A stretch of 64,000 nucleotides of DNA from NCBI RefSeq assembly GCF_017654505.1, contig NC_054537.1:68124645-68188644 (forward strand), in the 5' to 3' direction. The DNA is from Polyodon spathula. Its lineage: Eukaryota > Chordata > Actinopteri > Acipenseriformes > Polyodontidae. Positions 24,460 to 34,354 of this stretch are shown one piece after another. The first letter of the stretch is position 1, and each line of letters begins with the position of its first letter. Below the pieces are notes generated by a model that was not told the DNA's origin, made no database searches, and worked only from the letters and a program-made list of their open reading frames with translations. The position numbers and the translations under genes are program-made.

Positions 24460-24810
24460 TTTCCTTCCTCTCTGTGCCTGGCCAACCCCTGATCATAGTC
24501 ACAGCAGCCTTCAAGTGACCCCTGAGTGGGAAGGGTCTGTGAGAGGTCATGCGGAATGGCCTGACTGCTATTTTCTACACCTTTTGACAGCTTTAAGTAG
24601 ACATCTCTTTAAAAGGTTAGTCAGCAAAACAAACCAGATCACACGCCAGAGGTAGCTGAGGCGCGCAGCTTTCACTGCTCCACTAACACTGCTGCATGGG
24701 CCTTTTGCATCTCTCAATCATCTGCAGCAAATTGATTCCTTACATTTGTCACAGGGTTATTGTCTTTGTGCACCTCCTAAACCTGTGGTAATGGCTGGAA
24801 AGAAAGAAGT
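24460..24810. promoter_or_regulatory. Candidate conserved non-coding element
   Basis: A complex, moderately GC-rich block without simple repeats, sharply different from its flanks. It contains TGATCATAGTCACAG, TTTGACAGCTTTAAG, TTTGCATCTCTCAATCATC and GCAAATTGATTCCTTACATT, which are the kind of clustered TALE (TGACAG) and homeodomain (ATCAT, AATTGAT) sites seen in enhancers. Conservation is not testable here. Confidence 0.3.
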
Positions 24811-26208
24811 GTTCATGTCTTTGTGGATCGCTCTAGCTGTTCTGTGGATTACAAAACAGTTTACTCATCAAGTGGACCCCCACTTCACCCTTACAATTTC
24901 CCTGCCCTTCACAGATCATTGATGGTGTAAAAACGTGCTTAACCTTTTCCATATCACTTGAGCCACTAAAGTATGTTTTGTTGTTTTAGTAAACAGTTAT
25001 GAAAGCATTGCTGATCAGTGAAGCAATACATTTTTGAACAATGGACTTCACCAAAATAATGCAATTCTGTTCCATTGTATCAGATTTGCACCTTGTTTTG
25101 GAATATAACAATGGATGTGTTTTATTAAAAGGTAAAGTAAATGACTCAAGTGTACAGTGTGGGTTTTTTTGTGTTGTTTTTGTTTGAAAAATGCAGTTGA
25201 TATAACATGCAAAGCTATCAGCAGCTCCAGTTTACCAATATATATTAGGAAGTCAACCGTAGTCTTTCTGTCAATGTTTCAGTCACAATTAATTTCTAAT
25301 TGAAAAGCATGAATGCAATTGTTGTGTACTTGATGTTATCCCTGTGGATTTTATTTACCAGATTACTTTAGTTTTGTTTTTTTGTTTGTTTTTTTTTAAA
25401 CAATGGCTTTCAAAATAAGTTATTTGTAGCTATATATTGTTCATATATTATTGTAGCCCAAAGGTTTACAACTGTGTAAGGAAATTTTTGGTAAATTCCT
25501 GAAATTTGGCATTTAGTTTTGGCAAAGAAAGGATAAAGAAAAGGAAAAGCATTTTTTTTTTTCATTAGTGCACTTAATTGCATTCCACCCTTAAACAGTA
25601 TTTGTTAATAAACCTAAAACATTCAAGAGCATTGAGCCCCTTTGAGTTCCACTTTGGTGGAAACAACAAATGAAGCAGCCCACTCATGGACAAGTCATTT
25701 AAAAGATGAATGCACTCCAGCTTGTATAACGAGTGTGAGCAGTGTATTAGCATTATAGATTCTAATTTGAAATAATGACACTCTTTTCTTGTCCACATTG
25801 TAGTGCAAGGACTGCCATCTGCTTATAATAATGAGCCTGACAATCCAAGTAAATGTGATTTGCTGCCTCTTTTGCTAACATAATGGCCTATGTATTGATC
25901 TTCAATTTCATTCAATAGAAATGATGGGACACGGTGGGTTACTGAACAGTACCTTGCAGATGTGTTGCTTGAAGGCTTGTTATGCCCACCTCATTGATAT
26001 GATTAAATGGACTATGCATGTTTTGCTAATTTATGGTGGTGAAACAAGGAAATTGTGATTTTTACCTTGACAATACAATAACCCAAAAGGGAAACTAAAT
26101 GGTTTGCCCTTTAGTATGCATTAAATGTCATTAAATATATTATTTAGTTTGCTCTAGTGTTGTTTTACTTCATGTTTAATCAATATGTATAGTAATTAAT
26201 AAATGTGG
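24811..26208. other. Non-coding, nothing recognised
   Basis: Unique-looking sequence. The minus-strand frame at 25574-25798 has no recognisable domain. Confidence 0.5.
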
Positions 26209-26213
26209 TATCC

Positions 26214-26569
26214 TGTAATCCTGACACAGCTTGTGTGTCAACAAGCACATGAGTGTATATTGTGACACAGACTGTGTGTCAGACTCTATATATACAGCTG
26301 TGCTGGGATTCAACTACTAATTAATCATTCTCTTGAATCCCAGCATGTGAACTAATTTGTGCAATCCCCGTGCTCACATACTATTACATACTTTATCTGC
26401 ACGTGAAGTGATTGTGCAATCCTCGTGCCTAAATACAACTATATATTTTAAATAACTCGTGCTACATAGCCCCATTTTATTCCATGCACCAATACATATA
26501 CACCAACATTAACATATCACATGCAACATAAAACACAAAATACACACAGGGGCGGGGCACCCCGCCAAA
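26214..26569 (-). mobile_element. Solo LTR, copy 2 (same family 5' half as 6.95 kb)
   Basis: Read on the minus strand, the unit starts TTTGGCGGGGTGCCCCGCCC, aligning with the TGTGGCAAAGTGTCCCGCCC start of the 6952 copy, and ends ...GGATTACA at 26214. Flanks are TATCC (26209-26213) and TATCT (26570-26574), a 4/5 match that fits a decayed target duplication. Shared U3 blocks include GTTAATGTTGGTGTATA and TTGTATTTAGGCACGA. Just upstream of a TATATATA box (26286-26294) lies a perfect 12-base inverted repeat, GCTGGGATTCAA at 26302-26313 with TTGAATCCCAGC at 26333-26344. Downstream halves of the two copies are unrelated. No internal region is attached. Confidence 0.6.
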
Positions 26570-26589
26570 TATCTCACCACTTGTGTGCA

Positions 26590-26695
26590 GCACACATGGC
26601 CTCAAAGGCCACCTCCCCCCATGTGAAGAGGCCTCCCCAGGCGATGGCGAGCAGGCCTCCCCAGGCTGTACAGAGAAGTAACTGACATTTCTTGA
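26590..26695. repeat. GC-rich patch with a duplicated 14-mer
   Basis: AGGCCTCCCCAGGC occurs twice about 27 bases apart between 26627 and 26670, next to TGGCCTCAAAGGCCA, itself a palindrome. This patch lies between the solo LTR and the L1 remnant. Its origin is unknown and it could be a stub of an LTR-element interior or a minisatellite seed. Confidence 0.5.
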
Positions 26696-28330
26696 CTAAA
26701 CATGTTCATAAATATTTGTACAAGAGTCATACACAAAAATTAGATTTTTTTAAATTTGAGATATGAAGATTTTCTTCCAGGTTTGAAAAAAAAAAAAACT
26801 AGCAAAATTATACAAACAGAATAAAATAGCTATTATTTCATAAATTAGTACATTTTGTAATAAATCAGTTTTGTCAAACGCAGATAAAATGGAATTCTTC
26901 ATACAAAGCTAGATACAATATGTATTGAAAAAGCAAAGAGTGCTTATATTCTCTCTGGAGCCAAGTGGATCAAGGAAGGAGAAAATAAGTTTTTTTTTTT
27001 TTTTTTTTTTTAAATTGGAAGAACATAATTAAACAACAAACTCATTAAACACTCTTTAAGTTAACAAAGCCCTTACTAACGGCCCTTCTGAAATCTCTAA
27101 AACAGTTTTTCAGTTTTTTTTTTTAATGAAAAACAGTTTGTTCCTACAGAATCCAGCCATTTTTTTCTTTTATAAATGAGAAAATCCCAAAAATCGATGA
27201 TAGATTCAAATTGTTAACAGAAGCTGATTTACAACGTCAAGAAATAGAAACATATGTGAAGAAAATGGCTAAAGCCAAATCTCCAGGCCCTGACGGAATT
27301 CCTGTAGAATTTTTATTTTTTTTTATTTTTTGGAAGATATTAAAGATGCATTATTTTCTGCATTCACAGAATGTCTTCAATCTCACTCTTTGTCTAACAC
27401 CATGTAACAGGGGTTAATAACATTAATTCCAAAATCTGTAAAGATTTGAAACTGATAGATAATTGGCAGCCAATAATATTATTAAATACAGATTATAAAG
27501 CATTAACAGCAGTTTAAGCCAGTAGAGTTAAATCAGGACTAGATGAGATTATAAGTGAAACACAATCAGGATCCATCAAAGGAAGCCACATTTTTTAATA
27601 ATATTAGGCTGGTCTTGGACATTTCTGATTATAATCAATTTGGTGAAGATGACAGCTTTATTCTATTCCTTGACTTGTATAAAGCGTTCGATACAATTGA
27701 ACACCCATTCTTTATTAAAGCTCTGCAATCATTTGGATTTGGGTCTAAATGTATTAAAAAAATAATTAGTGTTTTATACTGAAATGAATAGTTCTATTTC
27801 ATTATCTCAAAAGGGTGTCCTGTTTCCCCACTTTTATTTTGAATAGCAGTGGAACTTTTGGCCATTTAATTTAAAACTGGTTTTGAAGATACAACCATTT
27901 TTCTTAAAAATAAGGACCAATTCCCTTGGTTATTGAAAAAATATCTACATTTTCCAAAGCCTCTGGTTTAATTTAAATAAATTTTAATTAATAGCGGTGC
28001 ACAGCTGCACTCTTGACTCTGTTACTGGCATAAAAAAACCAGGTGAAATATTTAGGAATTGGTTAATACTCTAAGATTGGAGAACCTTCTAATTTTGATA
28101 AGAGATTATCAACTATTAAACAAAAATGCAATCTATGGCTACAAAGAGATATAACCCTATTTGGAAGAATTCTATTAAGCAAATTGGAAGGTATTTCTAG
28201 ACTTATTTACTCAGCTAAATCCATAAGCATTTCTAACAAAACACTAAAGAGAATCAATCAAATGATTTTTAATTTTATATGGCGAAACAAAGTTCATTAC
28301 ATTAAGAAAACTAGAATGATTTTTTTCTTT

Positions 28331-28333
<3 letters not shown>

Positions 28334-28366
<33 letters not shown>
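28334..28366. repeat. G homopolymer (about 32) inside the L1 remnant
   Basis: The run interrupts the L1 thumb-region frame. Flanks are L1 coding sequence, so it is an expansion after insertion or an assembly effect. Confidence 0.9.
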
Positions 28367-28368
<2 letters not shown>

Positions 28369-29422
28369 ATATGCTATTGACTTCCAGTGTTTAAATGGAA
28401 CTCTTAAATTAAATTGATTAAAACAATGCATACTTGATAGTGAATCAATATGATTTCACTTTCCCAACTGTATATTTAAAGTCTTGGGAGGACTGAAATT
28501 CGTGTTATGCTGTGATTTTTATGGTGTCTAAAATTCCTATTAAATTGGCCAGTTTTCACAAATAAGCTTTTATATATTGGAAACTAATATTGTCACATAA
28601 TTTTACACCACATAATACAATTATTTGGAATAATATAAGTATAACTGTAAAAAATAAATCCATTTTCTATAAGGGGTGCTTTGAGTGAAATACTGTTTTA
28701 CTGAAAAATGTTTTAGATTATAATCACTCATTAAAAAAATACGAACTAGTTAATACACATAAAAACATTACACCTTTTCAGTACAACAAAGTGGTTCACT
28801 CCTTTCCATATTGACTCCTACAACAAATTCAAAATATTTCAGATTATTGTGATATTTCCCCTAAAAGCCCCTGTTTAAAAATAAATGGTATTGATTTCAC
28901 AGACTCCAAATGCAATAATAAATGGATAAGAAATCCTTTAAAAAAAGAATTATATACACTATGTCAACCTTCAGTATGCCGAGATGTTGAACCTGTGATT
29001 TGGGAAAAAGCTGTCACTTTCTATCACTCCTGCCCAGAATATCCTAAGTTGAAAGAAACTCACTTTAAAATTATGAATGCAATTTACCCATCAGGGGAGC
29101 TGCTGAAAGGCAGGGTCGGTATCCCACATGCTGCATGCAGTTTTTGTGACTGTGACATAGAAACAGCAACTCAGATTTTTTTTTTTTTTTTTTTTGAGTG
29201 ATTTTTTTAAAAACTTTTTGGAATGATGTTAATACATTTCTGTCTTTAAAAATTCAAACTGTCAGTTATTGATATGGGGTGGTATTTTAATAAAACACAG
29301 AAAACTAAGTTTCAATACTCTGTCAGCCTATACTTGTTACAGGGAAAATATTTCATTCACAAATGTAAATTTCTTTTTATGAAACTCTCTTTTGTCAACT
29401 TTCAAAATGAGTTATCAGAATA

Positions 29423-29495
<73 letters not shown>

Positions 29496-29496
29496 G
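29423..29496. repeat. (ATT)n microsatellite inside the L1 3' end
   Basis: About 24 ATT units directly follow a readable ORF2 C-terminal segment (FVNFQNELSEYIII). Confidence 0.96.
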
Positions 29497-29942
29497 TATA
29501 GACTTTAATGTTTTATATGTAAGTATACAAGTATGACTGTAAATGTGAATATGAGGATATACATCATGGATGTGTAGCTAAGATATATGTATGTATATTT
29601 ATTTTATTTAATTTTTTATCTATAAATTACAATAATTATATATGTGTAAGGTACCACAGCCCCTGGTACTGACATTATTGTTATCTTGTTGTATATTATA
29701 TTTGTGAATAAGGTTAATAATTAAAAAAATAAAAAATTTAAAAAAAGAGAAAATCAGGGTCCAAATCAAAACAACAATAGAAACCTGAAATTATTTCAGA
29801 CATTTTAAAGTTGTAGAAAAAGCTGTATAAAACATGTATTGTTTTAACTACCGAAGCACAGCTCTGTCCTGAATTTCACAACAGTACACCACTGGAATGG
29901 AAAAGAAACAAGACTGACAAATGCTATCCACTCGTGTTATCC

Positions 29943-30116
<174 letters not shown>

Positions 30117-30408
30117 GTAATCCAGTGTGTATCTGCTTTTTAGTTTTTTATATATTGTTTGAGAAAATGAACACTATTTGCAGTTTCATTTTTCTGTAAA
30201 CCTATGCATTTTGCTAGTGTGTAAATGTCCCGACACTAATGTAAATGTATACAGCACTAATACATTGCATCTAAACAAGGGATTTAGGGGAGCTTCCTAA
30301 TAAAAGTTGAATCTTGAAACACTATTTGTGTGAATTTAGTAACTATTACAGCTGTGTATAACGGTATTTAAAACAGGATTCATTTATCTGACATTTTACA
30401 TAACCGCC
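30117..30408. other. Non-coding, nothing recognised
   Basis: No coding or repeat signature between the microsatellite and the gypsy fragment. Confidence 0.5.
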
Positions 30409-30409
30409 C

Positions 30410-30840
30410 TTACTCTGGTGCAGGTCACACCTCCAGACGTGCGTCTCCACGTCCCTCTGGCGGTGGCCCCACTAGCAGAAGGCCCCCAACCTCTGTAAGG
30501 TCTTGGTCACCCTGAAGTGCCCAGCAGCTGGTGTCCGTGCACAGCCTGCAAGACCTGCTCCCTCAGGACCGCGGGAACCACCACCTGCCAGTGGTCCACA
30601 GTTTAAGTCTAGCAGCCCGGATCGGGTCCAGCACCTCCCGTATGTGGTCCAGGCCCTTGCTGAACCTGGTGGTGTGCACCAGCAGGACGTCCAGGTAGAC
30701 CACGTAGTCAGATCTTGGTATCCCTTGCAGTCCTCTTTCCATCAAGCTCTCCAACGTCGTGGGGACTTTGCATAGCCCGAAGCAGGGTTCTCCCCAGGAA
30801 TGCTGTACAGACGGGTGGCAGAACATTATGGCCGGGAGCA
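30410..30840 (-). pseudogene. Ty3/gypsy pol fragment: RT joined to integrase zinc finger by deletion
   Basis: Minus strand, 30840 to about 30599: FGLCKVPTTLESLMERGLQG corresponds to the RT palm helix after the catalytic strand turn, followed by DYVVYLDVLLVHTT. The YLDD catalytic box reads YLDV, so its second Asp is lost. The segment ends DPIRAARLKL. Immediately after, in a different frame, WQVVVPAVLREQVLQAVHGH begins the H2C2 zinc-binding region of integrase, continuing with decayed TKTL and RRDVETHVWRCDL equivalents to 30410. The RNase H domain that should lie between RT and IN is missing, so the join at about 30598-30600 is a deletion junction. Conventional RT-then-IN order makes this a different gypsy group from the Gmr1-like copies. 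GC-richer than its surroundings. Confidence 0.75.
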
Positions 30841-31641
30841 CTTTTTACCGAAAAATAAACTTGCCTTACCTTAAGTATATAATATATACGACAAATAATT
30901 TGAATGATGTGTTGCCTGTATCTGGTTGTGCGTTTTTATATTCTACATTTTCTTTTTCATTACTGTTTTTTATTGTGGTTAATGACCGTGCTTATTTAGA
31001 CACAGTACGATTTGACTGGGGAAAGGTAACATAGGTTTATTGGAGTTCACAAAAAAACTAAAAAATATGGAAACATTTTCACTACTTTTTAGCTTAATTA
31101 TTGAGCTTATTGCTTCATTTAAATTGTTTTCTTTATGTTAAGGTCTATTTTGTATTTCGTTATTCTACATTTTTTGAATGCAACTGTTCATTTCAACCAG
31201 TTGTTTTACACAACAGTACTTGCACACGTTTGGTCAACATCATAACTATTGTATGAAACCAGAGTGTAATAACCCAGTACCTGTACACTGAAGCATATGT
31301 ATATCAGCTGACAAGTTCAGATGATATCCCAGCATGCCTTTCTTCTTAAATGCATACAGCCTCTATACATGAACCCCCAGTATCTCTCACCTGGGTACAT
31401 ATTTTTACAATATCACGATAGGAATACTTTTATTATTTATTTATTTTTGATGCATATGTATAGCTATTATGTACTATATATCACCTTACATGCCAAGATT
31501 TCATGAAATAATGTAACACCTGATGTATGTAGCCAGTGCTTCTACATGTGAAGGGATGTCCCTCACATTGCTAATTATTTGCTATGCAAATGAAATATCT
31601 GGCATGTATTCAGCAATTTGCTAAATGTGTGGTGTTTCTCC
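30841..31641. other. Non-coding, nothing recognised
   Basis: AT-rich sequence with short frames at 30759-31034 and 31321-31506 that lack motifs. Confidence 0.5.
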
Positions 31642-31833
31642 GTGTTGCAAGTTAGTTGCTGTCACATTGGGCAAAAAAGCAGATCTGTCCATTTTTTATA
31701 GTAGGTGCTCAGATGCTTCCATACCTTGTACAAATTACTGATGCTTCATTAGGAACAGACTTAAAAAGTAATAACAGAGGCAGTAATCATTAATATGGTT
31801 GCTTATTTCTTCAGAGCAATGTAAAAACCTTGC
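31642..31833 (+). repeat. Left arm of a 190-base inverted repeat pair
   Basis: This stretch matches the reverse complement of 33941-34134 over nearly its full length with scattered substitutions and an indel of about 10 bases. A 27-base identical core starts AATTACTGATGCTTCATTAG. Further matched blocks are GTTGCAAGTTAGTT, AGCAGATCTGTC, GTGCTTCC-type segments and AATGTAAAA. The two arms are either terminal inverted repeats of an element of about 2.5 kb or two copies of one interspersed repeat in opposite orientation. Confidence 0.8.
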
Positions 31834-33195
31834 AGACTCGTGATGTCATCTTTGACGTCCTGGCTGCCTGTAGTAGTTAAACACCCTATTGGGACTGTTA
31901 GGGTAGGTGTTTCCAGTTTCATCCTACATCAATTCACGATAAAACAACATTAGATCCTTTTATGTACCTATTATTTGGTTATATATTTGGTATATTGCTG
32001 CTATACAATGTAGCTCTTCCATTTTTCAGCCAGTCACTTCAGTAAATAATTTAGCAAGAAAGGTAAAATGATTTTTGCAAAGCTATTTTCCTGGAATGGT
32101 GGATTAAATGATCCCTTATCTATGTTTGTATTGAATGAACACATAATCAGCTAAGTGTTAATGAAATAAAAAAAATAAAAAGACTGCCCAAAAACCAGGA
32201 AACAGACTGTTCATGCCTTTCTACGATAGGTCATCAAACAAAACGTTCATGTGCAGACCTACACGGACTGTTTGACATACCAATAGAACAAGGTAAGTTG
32301 CTGGCTTTCACAAACAAATTGACACATTTATTTTTGTAAGTGTGTTGTCCAGGGGGCCAGCAGTTCACCTGCGCTTGTCTCACTTTTATCACTCATACTA
32401 CTTTGGCAGAGCCAACATTCCGTAATCACAACCTGCTGCCGTACACCTTGGAAACAATGGCTGGTAACTGGAACTGTCTATTTAGATTAGAAGGCCAACT
32501 GTCAAGAAAAGTAAGACAAATGTGGCTTCTTCATTGACTATTTCCTTAGACACTAAATCAATGAGCTTATTATCACTGCAATTACAGGACTAATGTAAAC
32601 AGATGCTTTGTGTAAACATCTGCGAAGCAAAGAGAGGGCCGGATGTTTGGTTGAAAAGGAAAAGCCATTCTCTAACCTAAGTGAATGATAATATACATGG
32701 ACATGTGTAAGGTATGTGTGCTCTACTGCTTCTTTTTTCTTTCAGTGGAGTTATGGCAATTGAGCATGACTTTTTTTTCTTACTTTTAGCAAATATATCC
32801 TTAATTTGAGTTGATATATATATATATATATATAGTCAAGTTGTCATTGAAATGGTCTTTCCTTTATTCCAGTTGTAACCTGAATGTTAAAGTTAAACTA
32901 AATAACAACACAATAAAATGTGTGTATGATTGAGTTCAAAAGGGTTGTTTAACGTGGATCCAGATACCTTGCTACAGCTTTATTTTATTTATTTATTTAA
33001 TTTTAATTGATGATGACAATAACAGTGTTCTTGAATATACAATGGACTTTGATTGGTGGTTTTGTAGTAACCCCTACACCTTGTCATTACAATGTTGTTT
33101 ACTTAGAATCTAAAGTATATATGAAATTCGATCACACAGCTGTAAAAATAATACAAAATCATTATTTTTAGAGGGAAAACTGAAAACATGTCTTC

Positions 33196-33270
<75 letters not shown>

Positions 33271-33940
33271 TATATAATATAATGTTAACAAAATGTATTG
33301 AATATAGGCTGGCCACACATGTTTACCATCTGTCTTGACTTTAAAACCACACACATATTGATTCTAAAACATATTGTGTGACACGCTTCAATAAAACCCT
33401 TTGAAATGCTTTGCTACATTCAGATATTTTAAATATTTATGTTTGGAGCTGTTTCAATGGCTTTTCTGGTCAAAAGCATACATTTATTTCAAACATTTCG
33501 CTCAAAAAAACAAAACAAAGACTTTTAGTAGCCATAATACTAATCTAAATACAAAATGAAAGTGCTTTTTGATAAGGTTCAGTTAAAATGTTTATATCAT
33601 GTGATCATCTCTTATGTTCAGTACTTACAGACGCAGTGTTGTCACTAGATGTTAGCAGGCAGTGCTTTATTGGCAGATTTGGAATGTAAAAGATACACAA
33701 CAAGGCTCTTAAAATCAATATGTGCAGTAGTTTTTTTTAATGTAATGTTATCTCATGGTTGTTTGTTGTATTTATTAATGTATAGGGCTTTAAACATATA
33801 TTTTGGTGGGTGAGCACTGCTTGAGGAATTCTGTATGATTTTAAGAGTTCTCACTGACTTCAGTTTTCAGTGTCCTTAACCAACAGAACATTTCTAATAC
33901 AGCTGACAGAGAGAATAGCAAAAAAATATACTGGTACTTA
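31834..33940. other. Interval between the inverted repeat arms
   Basis: No transposase frame is seen. It holds a possible regulatory patch at 32540-32660, where two forkhead-like GTAAACA motifs sit around CAGATG...CATCTG, a short TA run at 32815-32834 and a long (TA)n run at 33198-33269. The 65-codon frame at 32340-32537 has no recognised domain. Confidence 0.5.
33198..33269. repeat. (TA)n microsatellite
   Basis: TA run with one TT phase break near 33221. Confidence 0.95.
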
Positions 33941-34134
33941 CAAGGGTTTTACATTGATCTGGAGGGATAAGCGACCATAACTACCACCTCTGCTATTACT
34001 TTTTGATTCTGTTCCTAATGAAGCATCAGTAATTTGTGCAGGTTATGGAAGCACCTGACAACTGAGCACCTAATGTAAGGAAAACTGACAGATCTGCTAT
34101 TTTGCCCTTTGTGGCCGAAACTAACTTGCAACAT
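33941..34134 (-). repeat. Right arm of the 190-base inverted repeat pair
   Basis: Inverse counterpart of 31642-31833. Its outer edge lies about 200 bases before the Gmr1-like pol remnant and may be independent of it. Confidence 0.8.
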
Positions 34135-34354
34135 CCACATTGCCTGGCTGAGGTAAAGCACTGAAAGCTTATATATTACAGCAAAGCTACGTCTCAGTTG
34201 GCCCCCACCACTAATTTGAATCTAATTTTATCTTGGCAAAAGTTCAGTCGAATAATAGCATTAATTAAATAACAGCTATTCTCATGTAAGGAAAATCATT
34301 AGCTGAGCCATTTGGGATCCTGGAACACCATTATACTTATGTTTCCAAACAGAT

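Larger units (their letters stand above)
26700..29750 (+). pseudogene. Tx1-type L1 LINE ORF2, 5' truncated and decayed
   Basis: Broken plus-strand frames follow the ORF2 order of the L1/Tx1 group. First comes a linker region (KLAKLYKQNKIAIIS, about 26800; AKWIKEGE, about 26960). RT block 1 is AKAKSPGPDGIPVEF (about 27271-27315). The palm is NNIRLVLDISDYN and DDSFILFLDLYKAFDTIEHP (about 27597-27705), then KGCPVSPLLF (about 27809). The ADD-box region survives only as FEDTTIFLKN (about 27879) after a small deletion. The thumb follows (LLSKLEGISRLIYSAKSISI, about 28168), and the C-terminal Cys-rich knuckle is AACSFCDCDIETATQIF (about 29128-29180). The 3' end has an A-rich AATAAAAAATTTAAAAAAAG tail near 29740. 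Homopolymers and an (ATT)n run interrupt the frame. RT catalysis would need the lost ADD, and an endonuclease domain is absent. A dead copy. Confidence 0.85.

Noticed and set aside
30503..30775. Plus-strand 90-codon Pro/Ala-rich frame
   Set aside because: It is the antisense shadow of the minus-strand gypsy RT/IN fragment.
32340..32537. 65-codon frame after a CAAGGTAAGT splice-donor-like site
   Set aside because: A lone donor-like site is common by chance. No acceptor, domain or neighbouring exon was seen.
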